DNA from: Ceratotherium simum simum
Taxonomy: Eukaryota; Chordata; Mammalia; Perissodactyla; Rhinocerotidae
DNA: 64,000 bases
NCBI RefSeq assembly: GCF_000283155.1
Contig: NW_004454229.1
Span: forward strand, 9,270,537 to 9,334,536
Direction of reading: 5' to 3'
Position 1 is the first letter of the stretch; every line of letters starts with the position of its first letter. This document shows, piece by piece, positions 52,795 through 63,545 of the stretch. The notes below the pieces were generated by a model. It ran no database searches. It saw only the letters and a list, made by a program, of their open reading frames with translations, and was not told the DNA's origin. The translations under genes were made by a program, and so were the position numbers.

Positions 52795-53235
52795 ACTCCC
52801 CCCAGTCACCTTCCACTTGGCTTCTTTTTGTAAACCAATCTTGAACATACTCTATCTTTATATTCCTCTTTTCCTTTATCTGTGCTGTTTCCTTTACCTA
52901 GAATGTTCTGCCTACTGCTTCTTTAACCTGGGAAAACTCCTCATTTCCCTAAATCTATGTATTCCCTTTTTGTGCATCCTCTCTTGGACCGTTCTCTGGC
53001 TGAGCTGGCTCTCTCATCTCCTAGCCCAATTGCATTTTCTGTCCCATGACCTTTAATTACCTTTAAAGGTAATTAAGCATTTTAATTACCTTTTTCCGTG
53101 TCTGATTCCCTGACTAGACAGTGAGCTTGCCAAAGGCAAGGCACCATATATTTTGTCTCTGTATTCCAAACACCTCACACAGTGCTAGGCACATTCAATG
53201 GGCACAGTAAATACTTGACATGTTTCATGAAAGAA
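52795..53235 (+). mobile_element. L2 LINE 3' UTR and end
   Basis: 'CCTTTACCTAGAATGTTCTG', 'GACTAGACAGTGAGCTTGCC', 'CACACAGTGCTAGGCACATT', 'CACAGTAAATACTTGACATG'. Confidence 0.85.
53053..53076. repeat. 24-bp perfect palindrome
   Basis: TTAATTACCTTT is followed at once by its reverse complement AAAGGTAATTAA. A further direct copy of TTAATTACCTT follows at 53082. Confidence 0.95.
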
Positions 53236-53565
53236 AGAACGAACAAATGAATGGACCAATGAAGGATAAATGGATAGACGGGCAAATAACCGAGCAATGA
53301 GCCTCTGTTCCATGCCTTATTGCTGAGCATCACCAGCTTAACTTCTACTGGAAGTCACACATCACCAAAAACGTGCTAACGAGCAGACTAGAACAAGAAC
53401 TGATGATCTCCAGCTGAAAAGTCCATCTTGAGAAGCACAGGATGGTATTTGTTGCAGTTACCCTCGACCACCGAAAACAATATTAATAGCCCTGCAAATT
53501 AGGAACACCAGGACTGCATCACACCTTCCTTTCACTTTCTACCGGTGGGTTCAAATAAACACCAT
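53236..53565. other. Unassigned non-coding stretch
   Basis: Nothing recognised except a GAATGGACCAATGAAGG-like L2 tail. Confidence 0.3.
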
Positions 53566-53569
53566 CAAA

Positions 53570-53700
53570 AGTTACTTAAAATGCTCTGAGTCTCCATTTC
53601 TTGTTTTGTAAAATGATCCTAACAATATGTAAAATTACTTGGAAGTATAAAGCGAGGGGCTTATCACCTAAGTAGCCAATAAATTTACAAGGTCCTCCTT
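53570..53700 (+). mobile_element. MIR SINE fragment
   Basis: 'CTGAGTCTCCATTTCTTGTT', 'TTGTAAAATGATCCTAACAA'. Confidence 0.6.
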
Positions 53701-53744
53701 TTTCTTGTATTGCCGTGAACTTTGAACCTAACCTATCTTCTCTA

Positions 53745-54172
53745 GTAGATTGCTTAAGCAGAGACTGCAGGATGCTCCCAAACTCCTGGGTACAGAGCCA
53801 GACCACATTTCCCAGCCTCCCGTGCAGTTAGGTGTGGTCTTGTGATGATTCTAGCCCCGGAATATAGGTGGGAGTGATGAGTGCTACTTTCAGGCCTGGT
53901 CTGTAAAGACCACCCGTGGATGCTCTTCTCTTCCCTTTGTCCCTTTTAGTTGTCTGGAATGGAGACCAGCCCCAGTAAGGCCTTGAACCTACTTGTAGAA
54001 AATGGCAGAGCCTCCTTTAGCCTGTGTTCCTGAAGGACTACATGGAAAAGAGATGCCCACCAACCAGTTCATCTGCCCAGTACTGTTACATGAGCAAGAA
54101 GTTAACTCCCATGTCTCTTGAATGATTACATATTTTGGATGAGAGTGGCTGGAATTCCTCTAACTAATACAT
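53745..54172 (+). mobile_element. MaLR-type LTR-like repeat
   Basis: 'GGCCTTGAACCTACTTGTAG', 'CTGAAGGACTACATGGAAAA', 'GTTACATGAGCAAGAAGTTA' and the end 'TGGAATTCCTCTAACTAATA' resemble the 3' half of MLT1-like LTRs. Degenerate. Confidence 0.65.
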
Positions 54173-54174
54173 CT

Positions 54175-54275
54175 GCACCCTCCTTGAGGGCAGGATCCAC
54201 AGCACTGAACACGCCACAGAACTAGAACAGTGCTTGGCAAATAGTATATTCTCACTAAAGGCTTCTAAAACAAAG
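54175..54275 (+). mobile_element. L2 LINE 3' terminus
   Basis: 'CTCCTTGAGGGCAGGATCCA', 'ACAGTGCTTGGCAAATAGTA', 'TATTCTCACTAAAGG'. Confidence 0.8.
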
Positions 54276-54820
54276 GGAAAAAAAAAACAACAAAACACAT
54301 GACTATATCAGTAACGAGTGCCAGTGCTGAAAACGTGTCCTTGAATTTGAATTCATGGACTTTTTCAAAATTGACTATAAAAACAGTGTTCAAAGTATTA
54401 TCGTTTCTGGCTTTCCTGCCATGTCATTCTCAGCACATATTGATTTTGAAGCTCAAATCTTTGCAATTCCCTGGTAATGCTATTCCTCAGAATAATGAAG
54501 CAGGAAGGTCCCCTACGCCCACAATTGTGCTGGTTGTGTAGAAACTGTGATTTTCTTTAACCACAGGTACCTGTGTTTGCTCAGGCCCTCATTATAGTGT
54601 ATGGGATGTTATTTAATCTCCAATGAATCTTTCCCTAACACTTTCCCTTCTTCTTATGAAGCCCAGTTGAGTCTCTTACAGATGCTGTGTTGGCTTCACC
54701 ATCATACCTCCCAGGATAATTCTCAGACTTCACCCCCTTGATTTCTGCTGCATGTTAAGTTCATGACCCCTACATGAGGGATTGCCAAGTCAGACCTTCT
54801 CTAAAGGTTTCACACAGTGC
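54276..54820. other. Unassigned non-coding stretch
   Basis: Nothing recognised. Confidence 0.3.
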
Positions 54821-54824
54821 TTCA

Positions 54825-54965
54825 GGCTTGAATCAATTATTCAATTGTCAAGTGTCCACTGAAGGCCTTCCAAGTGCTTTTTGCTGGTGAGGAACTTATG
54901 CTCTAGTGGGGAAATAACACAAATAATCGAAGGAGCATAATAACTGAATTTTGATGTGGACCTCA
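54825..54965 (-). mobile_element. L2 LINE 3' end
   Basis: 'TCAATTGTCAAGTGTCCACT', 'GGTGAGGAACTTATGCTCTA', 'GTGGGGAAATAACACAAATA'. Confidence 0.65.
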
Positions 54966-54984
54966 GATATATAGAGAAAAATAT

Positions 54985-55130
54985 CCATATTTTGCCTTAT
55001 GCCACTTTATTTACTCCATCATTTGCCTATTGAGTATCACATCCCAGGCCTTATACTAGGAGCTGGAGATACATCAGCAAATAAAACAATGCCCCCACTC
55101 TCAGGAAGCTCTCAACCGAACAGTTCTACT
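54985..55130 (-). mobile_element. L2 LINE 3' end
   Basis: 'TGCCTATTGAGTATCACATC', 'TATACTAGGAGCTGGAGATA', 'CCCCCACTCTCAGGAAGCTC'. Two L2 ends lie in tandem with the preceding one. Confidence 0.85.
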
Positions 55131-55134
55131 TATA

Positions 55135-55500
55135 ATTTGATCTGGACCCACCATGCCTTTCTGTGACCTTGCCCCTGGTATCGCGAATGCTCTTTCCACT
55201 ACTGCACTCCATTAATTCAACTTTCTGCTTCTGATAACTACTATCTCCATTCAAAATTCTGCCCAGGCATTTCCTCTCCTATTATGCTGCTCTGATAATC
55301 CATTTTTCAGATTAAAACGTGTCCTACTCCATGTGTGCTGCATGAATTTTCTTTTTGCATTTCTCATGTTATAATTAGGAATGTACAGGTCTCTCTCTCC
55401 TCTTAAAAGGTGGCATTGGAAGGCAAGGCCTGTGTCTTATTTACCTTGAGGTCCCAGTGACTGGATCAGGACTGCCACACAATAATACAGCAAACTTTTG
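55135..55500 (+). mobile_element. L2 LINE fragment
   Basis: 'CATGCCTTTCTGTGACCTTG', 'CCTCTCCTATTATGCTGCTC', 'GCATTGGAAGGCAAGGCCTG'. Opposite in orientation to its neighbour. Confidence 0.6.
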
Positions 55501-56145
55501 CTGTCCTAACTCAACTGCAGAGTAGGAAGTCCAAGCCCAATGAAATGAAAGTGCTCACCCAAGACCACAGACCTCGTTAGTAGCAGAGCTGAAACTAGAT
55601 CCATGCCCTTGCCCAGATGAATCAAATTCACCGCCATGGACCATGTGGTTTGCAGGAGTTTTGCATGGAGACAAATGTTAGTTCCTCACCTCTATTGGCA
55701 GAAAACAGTGCACCAATCTGTCTGTGTTTGGTAGTGTAATGATTTATGTCACTAATCTTTCAATATCTTTTGTATTCAAGTTACAACTATTAAGGAATAA
55801 AAATATGTAAAACTAAGGTAGTACCTACATGAGGTGGTCATAATCTAGGTGGAGACAGCAAACATATTAAAAACTATAATAGTTACCTTTCTCCTTCTAC
55901 TGCATTATAAAATCCTTTAAGGGCAGATTTAAAGAGTTCTTTTTGAGACTTTCCTATTGCTTAGCACAGAAAGCTGAGTTTCAATAGTCTACTTAAAACA
56001 GACTCACTGCATCAAATCTTTCCAAGATTTTCCATTTCCTCACATTCTGGTAAGAATCTACAGCTTTTCATAATTTGTACTTGCCTATCATTACAGAATA
56101 TTGGGCCCACAGCTAAGATTCATTCACCAGCTGACAGCTCTTCAT
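55501..56145. other. Unassigned stretch with a faint MIR-like patch
   Basis: 'CAGACCTCGTTAGTAGCAGA' and 'GCTGAAACTAGATCCATGCC' at about 55570-55600 faintly recall a reversed MIR core. Otherwise nothing recognised. Confidence 0.3.
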
Positions 56146-56149
56146 TAAT

Positions 56150-56400
56150 TCATTATTTTGGTAAATACACATTTCATTTTTTTACCTCAATAAATTACTA
56201 AATGTTTTATATGCATAATTTCATATAATCTCTTTAAGGGGAATACTTTTATTCCTCATTTTATAGATGGAAAATCTGAGACCTAGAGAGGTAAAGTAAC
56301 TTGACTAAAATCATCCAGAAAGCATTTTTCAGACTCAGAATTTAAACCTGAGTCTTTCTGGATTCAAAGCTTATGTGTTCTTGTTACCATATCAGAGTTC
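56150..56400 (-). mobile_element. MIR SINE
   Basis: 'CTCATTTTATAGATGGAAAA', 'GAGACCTAGAGAGGTAAAGT', 'AACCTGAGTCTTTCTGGATT'. Confidence 0.85.
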
Positions 56401-56404
56401 AGAA

Positions 56405-56445
56405 GTTGTGTGTGTGGTGGTGCTGTGTGTGTGTTGGGGGGAGTG
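56405..56445. repeat. GT-rich low-complexity tract
   Basis: Interrupted (TG)n with GGTGGTGC and a G6 run. Confidence 0.85.
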
Positions 56446-58025
56446 AGTGGTAAAGGGTAACATTAACTGGTTGGAAAAACAAAATGTGATATCACTGAAT
56501 TCACAGAAAAATCATATATTATTTTAAATGAAGACCTTAAGATGTCTAGTTGTCCACGTCACTCTGGACCACCAAAAAAGCCATCAGATCTTACCAGTGT
56601 GAATGATCGTCCCTTGAATATGCTAAGTTAAAGGGTCAACTGTCTGTGTAGATGTGAAATATCTTTTGAAGGGAAAGGTCTTGCTGCCAGAAGGAAAAGA
56701 ACGGCTCTGGGGCTGCCACCTTACAGGGCTATGTCTGAAAACCCAGTCAGGATGCTGCCTTCCTATCACTGTTAATCACAGTGTGCTTAGGACCTACTGA
56801 AATGTCCAGATTTATGGAATATTTTGTGAGGATGTACACAGCTTCATCTTATACCCAGATGGCTCTTTTAGAGACCAACCTCTAAAAACTATCTAGGCTG
56901 CTAGAGCAGAATAATTTTGTAAATGAAGTATTTAAAGGTTTATTGTTTAGCTGGGTATGGCTGGGGACGGTCAACAACCTGGAGAACACTGCAACAGCCA
57001 GGAAGAAGCTTACAACCTCTCTCGAGAAGACAAAAAGAGACATCATCAGACGAGTGCTTATAACTGATGCCCCCTTGATTTCCCCATTTCAGGACTTTTA
57101 TCAGCTCAGCTTTCAACAGAAAGCAAAGAAAAAAAAAATCCTCCCTTTTAACTGACTGATTGAAATAACAGAAAGGAAGGTTTTCTCTTGCTAGTCCCTG
57201 AAACTCTTTTCTTCTGAACACAACCTGCTGGGAGAAGTTTTTTTCTTTGTTTGGATACAATGATTTTGGAAGCAGAAAGTGCTGGACTTTCTATGTGATC
57301 AGAGGATTTGGGAGGGGCACATGGTGTGCTGACGCCAAGGCACTCACAGGGAACGGCCTTCCTCAGGCGAGCCCCCAGCACACACGCTCCATGGAAACCT
57401 CCAGACCGCAGGCCCAGAACTGAGGAACAGAGTCATGGGCAGGATGAAAGGGAAACACACCTCGAGCTGTCTTCTTTTTCCTTTAAGTCCTTAAGGATAA
57501 ATCACAGCCATTGTTACCGCAATATTAGTGAGTCAAAGACTTCAAAGAAGGGTTTTCTATAACTTAAAAGAGTAGATTTAACAACAGGGAAAAATTCCAT
57601 TTATATCCAATGTAAAGATACGTTCATTTGTCCTTCCCTTATACTTAAAAACACTTTCATCCATTGCTGACTAATTATCAGTGCAAACCTGGCCTACAGT
57701 CCACATTCTCCTATCTGATTCTGTAGCAAGATGGATAAAATTTCAGCTAAGTAAAACCAGTGCCTGCAACTTAACAGATTGGATCAAGAACTCATGAGCC
57801 TACCCTGAAGAACCCTAGATAAGGTGAGGGCTCTTATTCTCTTTGTTTCCACTGATAATGATGATAAACTTCATGACTATTTTAAGGATATCTTTAAAAG
57901 AATGAAGAGTTGCATTAAGAAATATTTATTTCCATGAAAACAAAAAAGCAAAACAAAACAAAAAAAATCAGTTTGGCAACCTTCTTTCAGACGGATTCAA
58001 TGTAAGGTTTATTGCTCTCCTTTTT
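56446..58025. other. Unassigned non-coding stretch
   Basis: 1.6 kb with no recognised repeat. There is an A-rich AAAACAAAAC tract near 57940-57967. Frames of 60-106 codons overlap on both strands and have no domain. Confidence 0.3.
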
Positions 58026-58029
58026 TAAT

Positions 58030-58445
58030 TTTCATTCATTTATGTACTCAATAAAAACTTAATGAATACCTACCATGTGCCAAATAGGAGGTCTCGGTGT
58101 CTAGTTGGAGAGATGGAGAAATATACCGACAGCGCAAATATGCTGTGATAAGTAATACAATGGATGTAAAATAAATACAGACTCTTTGGTCACTGAGAAG
58201 GAGGCCGCCCTGCCCAGGAGAGAGAGCGTGTATTAGAGGCAAGGTTCTGGGCTGAGAGAAAGGAGGCTCCATTTAAGCTGGATCAACAGCTGGGGATGGC
58301 TGGAGTGTGGCTATAACATGGGGGGAGCGGGTGGCAGGCACATCATGAAGGAGCTTAAAACCATGCCAATGTGAAAGAGCAGGAAGCAGGAGAGTGGCAG
58401 GACCAGTTTTGTGTTTTAGGCAGATGATTTTAGACAGCCAAGGGC
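58030..58445 (-). mobile_element. L2 LINE 3' end and upstream region
   Basis: 'CATTCATTTATGTACTCAAT', 'GAATACCTACCATGTGCCAA', then degenerate L2 text with 'GAAAGAGCAGGAAGCAGGAG' and 'GGCAGATGATTTTAGACAGC'. Confidence 0.65.
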
Positions 58446-59379
58446 CAGGTGGATGGGTGGATGGATGAGGTCTGAAGGAAGAAAGAGGCCCACAGCCCAT
58501 GCAATGGACACCCTCGCTTTCTTTCCAACAATGGGAAGGCTGTATCAGCTCTTTCACCCCTCTCTACTGCTGCTTCCCATAAGAGGAGGAGGGAGTCACC
58601 TGATCCTCAAGACTAGGAACTGCTGTGAGGAGTGGAGCTCAGCCCATCTGGGGTTCTTCTGCTTCAGCATCTGCATGGGGAGAGTGAGCACACTGGTGTC
58701 GGGCCAACCAGGGCAAGCCCTGCCCCCCATGTATGTCAGGAGGGGCAGCACAGAGAGGGTGTGAGGGAAGCACTGTCCTCACTCCTGTCACCGGCTGGGC
58801 GACTGGTAGGTCTGCAGACCTCAATGTGACTCAAGTAGGTCTCCAGGTACAGATTTGGAGAGTGAGTAGGAGGAAGGCTGAGTCCAGCCGTAGAGCTAAG
58901 CCACATGTTCCAGCCCAGCTTTGCCAACAGCATGAGGGTACTTTTGTCTCTATCTGGTTCGTGTGTCAGGTTTGCAGTTGGCTCAAAATGCAGAGGGAGA
59001 GGGGCCTGATTAACCAACCCTCGCAAAGATCCCCAGTAAGAGCCCAATTCCAACAAATGGCCTTGGGGGCGAGAAGGAAAGAGACTCCATACATATTCAA
59101 GTCTGGATTTAAGATGTGCTATCATCAGTAAGGAAACCACCACAAAACCACCCAACTAAAACACCTTTAAATTGAACAGAGGAAATCCTGTAAGTTAGCA
59201 CTCTTATTTCTTGATAATGTTAGTGTATTTATTTTTCATACAATTCTTCTATTGAAAAACATATTAAGACCATCTTCTCCCCGTGTACTTCAGTTCCTCT
59301 GATGAAAAATAACTGCTTTGAAGGGGGGGGCAGGGTGCCGTGTTTGGACAAGCTTCGTCAGTGCATCAGCTGAGAGGAC
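58446..59379. other. Unassigned GC-richer non-coding stretch
   Basis: No recognised repeat. Overlapping frames on opposite strands (132 codons on +, 139 on -) at 58733-59155 reflect a stop-poor GC-richer patch, and neither shows a domain. A G9 run occurs near 59323. Confidence 0.25.
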
Positions 59380-59990
59380 ATTTATTAAGGATAAAACATT
59401 TCTTTTATCCCAATAGCTGCCTCAGCAGTTGTTAAGATGAGGAGGGGGAGGGGAAAGAAAGCTTTTATCATTTCCTGATCTCTCTAGCAAATTGCCAATT
59501 TATGCACAGAATATTACAAATACTGCTGAATTATTTGAGCCTGGAATTAATTTAGAGAATCTTCTCCTTCTTTGAGTGCCCAGGGATTTGGCTTATCTTT
59601 ATTTGCTGAAGGAACCATGTCACTGAAAGCAGTCCCGGGATTATTTCAAGTGAATGAATAATGAAATCGCCCAGCTTTCTAATGGTTTCCAAATTCCATG
59701 GCTAGCTCGCAATGCTCTCATCGGCTAGTTCATCAGCGGTGTTCGCTCACTGTGGGTGAAGCACACCCAGACTTGGAACACGAGCTTCTGCAAGGACTAA
59801 TTAAAGCGAGTGTGGAAAGCCTAGTGTCACCAGGGGTTACTGAAGGCTGCTTCGGAAAATGGAGGAAAGATATTTCATCCTTCAGACAGTATCATTAAGG
59901 TAACACACAAAATAATCAATTACCAAAAGCGGCTATTTTTAAATAATCCTTCACTAGTGTGAAATCCCTTAATCATGTCAGAAATCATTG
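59380..59990. other. Candidate conserved non-coding element
   Basis: Repeat-free complex sequence with several TAATTA-type homeodomain cores, AATTTATGCA and CTTATCT (GATA-like, reversed) motifs. The look is that of developmental enhancers, but this is inference only. Confidence 0.25.
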
Positions 59991-60525
59991 CTCTTGCTAG
60001 AGGCAAGAATATGCCAAACAAGAGAGACAACTTCTGGGCTCTAAAACAAGGGCAAATTCGGGATAATACACAAAGAATCCAAATAAATTACTGTTTTACA
60101 CAAAGTTTTCTGTGTAACATAGCTAACCTAAAAACCCTCCACTCACCCATGCTGCTCAATATGTTACCAGTAACCATCTTGGTTACTTATTTCCTTTTCT
60201 TTTCTTGCTAAGCTAAGTCATGAATATTTATTCTGGAAAATATAAAAACAAAAATGAAAATAAAATATATGCTTAATCTGCAAAACCAGAGCTATACGCA
60301 TTTAATATTTGGAGTATTTTGCTCCAATGATGAATTCTTCTACTCCTACCCAAATGCACACACACGCAGATAAAATTGAAAATGTAGACATTCACTCTGC
60401 TTTTCCACTTAGACCATAAGTATCTCGCCAAGTCCTTAACCATTTAAAAAATCTTATGGCATACGATACTCTATCTTATGTCCACAATATAGAACGTAAG
60501 AGACAACTGTTTTTTTAACTCTTGA
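59991..60525. other. Unassigned AT-rich stretch
   Basis: Nothing recognised. Confidence 0.3.
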
Positions 60526-60529
60526 ATCC

Positions 60530-60640
60530 CCAACACTCAAAAACAGCGCCTGGCAGACAAATATCTGATGAATGAATAAATGAAATAACATCAGTGAACG
60601 AACAAACAAATGAATGAATGAATGGACTGTTTTCCCCCTG
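60530..60640 (+). mobile_element. L2 LINE 3' terminus with GAAT tail
   Basis: 'AACAGCGCCTGGCAGACAAA', 'TATCTGATGAATGAATAAAT' and a long imperfect (AATG)n/(AACA)n tail. Confidence 0.7.
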
Positions 60641-61590
60641 AAAACAGCTGAATGTTCAGCTAGACAATCGCACTGCTTCTCCAAGAAACCAATACGTCAG
60701 AAGCAGCCTCCATCAAAATAATTTCTTAATAAAGTTTGAGTCAAACCTGGTTATAAAATTGTCTTAACTCATTTTACTATATACTCTCTATATATTCTAT
60801 GAAACCCAAACAGCACATCTCTTCTAACTTGACAAGTAATATCCAGATCCTCTGATCTGTTAAAAAAAAAAAAACAAAAAAAACCCCAAGTCTTTTCTTT
60901 AAGAGTAGCCTGGTCTCTTTTTCAGTCTACCAACTAAATCAGAATGTTACCCCAAAATACTCATAAGCCCCTCTCATAATATTTCCGATAATTCTGTTGA
61001 ACTGGCATTTCAAGGCATTAAAATAAACAGTTGTAAATATCTACTGAGTAAGCATTAAACCTAAGATAAAATTGCTGTGTTCAAGGGGCTGCCATTTCCC
61101 AACTATTCACCTCTTTAGATGCAATTTCGATACATTTGCCTTTATGTGCCATTTGTGCGAAGTATATCTTAAATCAGCAGTGAAATGAAACCAACATCAT
61201 TAATTCTACAAAAATTAGGGAACTGCCACTGTATTATCCTGCCCTGTGCAATGTTATCAGCATGTTACTTCCCATGCTGGATATTACAAACCGCTCCATA
61301 TTATCCCTTATTACTTTAAAGGCAATTTTACATTTCACATCCAAATTAATGGCTAATCTCAAGAGACTTATTATGTTTAATTACTTTTTATTCCTGAATC
61401 CTCCCTTTCTCCCTGCACATTCTTTCCTTAAATGATGGTCAAAAACTTGAGGTGTAATCAGAGAGCACAGAAGTTGTTAAATTGTGGATGCTGATTAGAA
61501 CAGAGGCAGGATCAGAAGCACTATCTCTCTAAATTCAAGAGCAATGAGTCTCTGAGACCTACAGAAAGGTCGTATTTGATCAGTTTAAAA
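60641..61590. other. Unassigned stretch including a candidate conserved element
   Basis: An A12 CAAAAAAA tract lies at about 60862-60882. At 61080-61420 the sequence is repeat-free and AT-rich with ATTAAT, AATTAATGGCTAAT and TGTTTAATTAC motifs, similar in feel to conserved enhancers. Confidence 0.25.
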
Positions 61591-61594
61591 ATCT

Positions 61595-61685
61595 GGCAAA
61601 GGACAAAGGTTCGTGGTCCAGCTCCATCCCAACATGCCATGTCCTTAAGCCAATTGCTCGATCTCTCTGGTCTCCATTTTCCACA
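61595..61685 (+). mobile_element. MIR SINE fragment
   Basis: 'CATGTCCTTAAGCCAATTGC', 'TCTCTGGTCTCCATTTTCCA'. Confidence 0.55.
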
Positions 61686-61689
61686 TTTA

Positions 61690-62585
61690 TCCATCAAAGC
61701 CTCCCTGTGCCACGGCCAGCACCACACTCACACACACAAAGGGTCTGCCAGGCCCTGCCTTTGCCCACAGGCTTAGCTGGAACCGCTTGCTCGCACCCAT
61801 CTGGCACTCACCTTTCTAGATATCGCTGATATTCTCAGATTCCAACCTCATGCCTCACTTCCTTTTACTACCTTGCCTTGTTCTTCAGACTCGAACCCTT
61901 GAATAATGTTGACGGTTCTGTATGCTCATTGTCCTTCTTCATCAAGGTGTGTACTGGCCACTCAGCTGGCCTGTTTCCTGAAGTGGGACAGATACTGGCC
62001 CTCTCCAGAAGCATCTTGGTCCAGCTCAGATGTTCTTCGCTAGATGGCCCTAATTTCCAAAGCAGCCTTCAGTACCCGTGACTGTCTAGCAGCCACTGTT
62101 CCTGGACTGGACCCACCACAGTCCCTTGGACCACTCTGATGGAGACAGCATTTATACCACCAGCCTCAAAATCTTAGGGCTTGGCCTTGTTGTCCTTAGA
62201 AACCTAGGATCTGGGCCCAGCAGTCTTGCCTGAGTTTCCTTGGGATCCCAGACCTGGGATCAAGCGTCCCCAGGATGACTTCCCTGCCCCAAACCCTGAT
62301 TCCTAACTTGAACTAGCCCACTCTCTCAGTCGTGGTGCCAGCTCTTAAGTTCGGCTGGATTGCCTTTCCTAGCACCCCATCCTTGTCCAGGACAGGAGCC
62401 AGGCTGCAGCCCCTTCTTGGTGCCACAGTCCCGCCTCCTTCAAACTGTCCGGGTGTCATCAACACTCCTCACCACCTCCATAATTCTGTCACCCCCATTT
62501 TCCAAAACTGCGCCCCATGAGCTCCTCTGGGATTCTGATTGCGACTAAACAGTGCCTGATTCAAAACTTCAAACTACGCCTGGCA
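61690..62585. other. Unassigned GC-richer non-coding stretch
   Basis: 0.9 kb, pyrimidine-rich on +. No repeat or exon recognised. Frames of 62-67 codons overlap each other. Confidence 0.3.
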
Positions 62586-62589
62586 TTTC

Positions 62590-62765
62590 TTTATGTACCT
62601 GTGGTGGATGAGGTACACATATTTGCCTCTTCCTCCCCATAACCCATATGACAGATGTATTATTATCTTGTTTTAAAGATGAAGAGACTGGGTCAAGACT
62701 GACGGCCCAGGGTTCCAGTGAAGGGAGTACCAGAGCCTGGACTTGATCCAGATCATGAATGTACT
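62590..62765 (-). mobile_element. MIR SINE fragment
   Basis: 'GTTTTAAAGATGAAGAGACT', 'AGTACCAGAGCCTGGACTTG' and an upstream 'CATATGACAGATGTATTATT'. Confidence 0.7.
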
Positions 62766-62767
62766 GG

Positions 62768-63236
62768 TCGGATTCTCCTCTGGTGGCTGTAACAAATCAT
62801 CCCAAACTTGGTGGCTTAAAACAACAGAAATTTATTCTCTTCGAGTTCTAGAAGCCAGAAGTCTAAAATCAGTTTCCCTGGGTTGAAATCAAAGTATTGG
62901 CAAGGCTGTGTTCCCTCTAGAGGCTCTACCAGAGAATCCTATTCTTGCCTCTTCCAGTTCTGGTGGCTACTAGCATTCTTTGGCTTGTGGCTGCATCATT
63001 CCAATCTCTGCCTCGTGGTCACATTGTCTTCTTCTTCTATGTCAAATCTCCCTCCATCTCCCTCTTAAAAGGACACACATGACTGCATTTAGGGCCCAGC
63101 CGGATAACCCAGAATAATCTCCCTACCTCAAGATCCTTAATTTAATCACATCCACAAAGTCCCATATAAGGTAACATTCACGGGCTCTGGGGATTAGGAC
63201 ATGGATATTTAGGGGGTCATTACGCAGCCTGTCACA
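62768..63236 (-). mobile_element. MaLR-type (MLT1-like) solo LTR
   Basis: Reverse complement of an MLT1-type LTR: 'GGTGGCTGTAACAAATCATC', 'GGTGGCTTAAAACAACAGAA', 'GAGTTCTAGAAGCCAGAAGT', 'CTCAAGATCCTTAATTTAAT', 'GGGGATTAGGACATGGATAT'. Better preserved than the copy at 45061. The outer end (TGTATTAGTTTCC side) is worn. Confidence 0.93.
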
Positions 63237-63389
63237 CTAGTAAACTCATTTCCAATCTCCATTCCACACAACTCATTTCCAATTTCCATTCATTTAAAGC
63301 ACTGGATTTTGTTTTGGCATTGTGAATATAAAATTAATACTCGTATGAGTGAATTTCCTGAGTTTCCAGAATAAGTTGTTGTATTTCTC

Positions 63390-63545
63390 ACCTCCATGAT
63401 CTCACACATTCTCCAAAGCAGCAGGAAAGTAGGCATTAGTCTGCTCATATACAGCAGGGGAAATGGAGGCTCAGGGGAAAACGGGCTCTCACCAAGGGTC
63501 ACAGGTAAGAAGGAAGCAGGCAAGATGTGAATCCAATGAAATGAC
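63390..63545 (-). mobile_element. MIR SINE fragment
   Basis: 'GGGGAAATGGAGGCTCAGGG', 'CTCACCAAGGGTCACAGGTA'. The 165-codon minus-strand frame at 63290-63787 crosses this relic. Confidence 0.75.

Noticed and set aside
58733..59155. Opposed 132- and 139-codon frames on the two strands
   Set aside because: They occupy the same DNA in opposite directions in a GC-richer patch with few stops. No family resemblance was seen.
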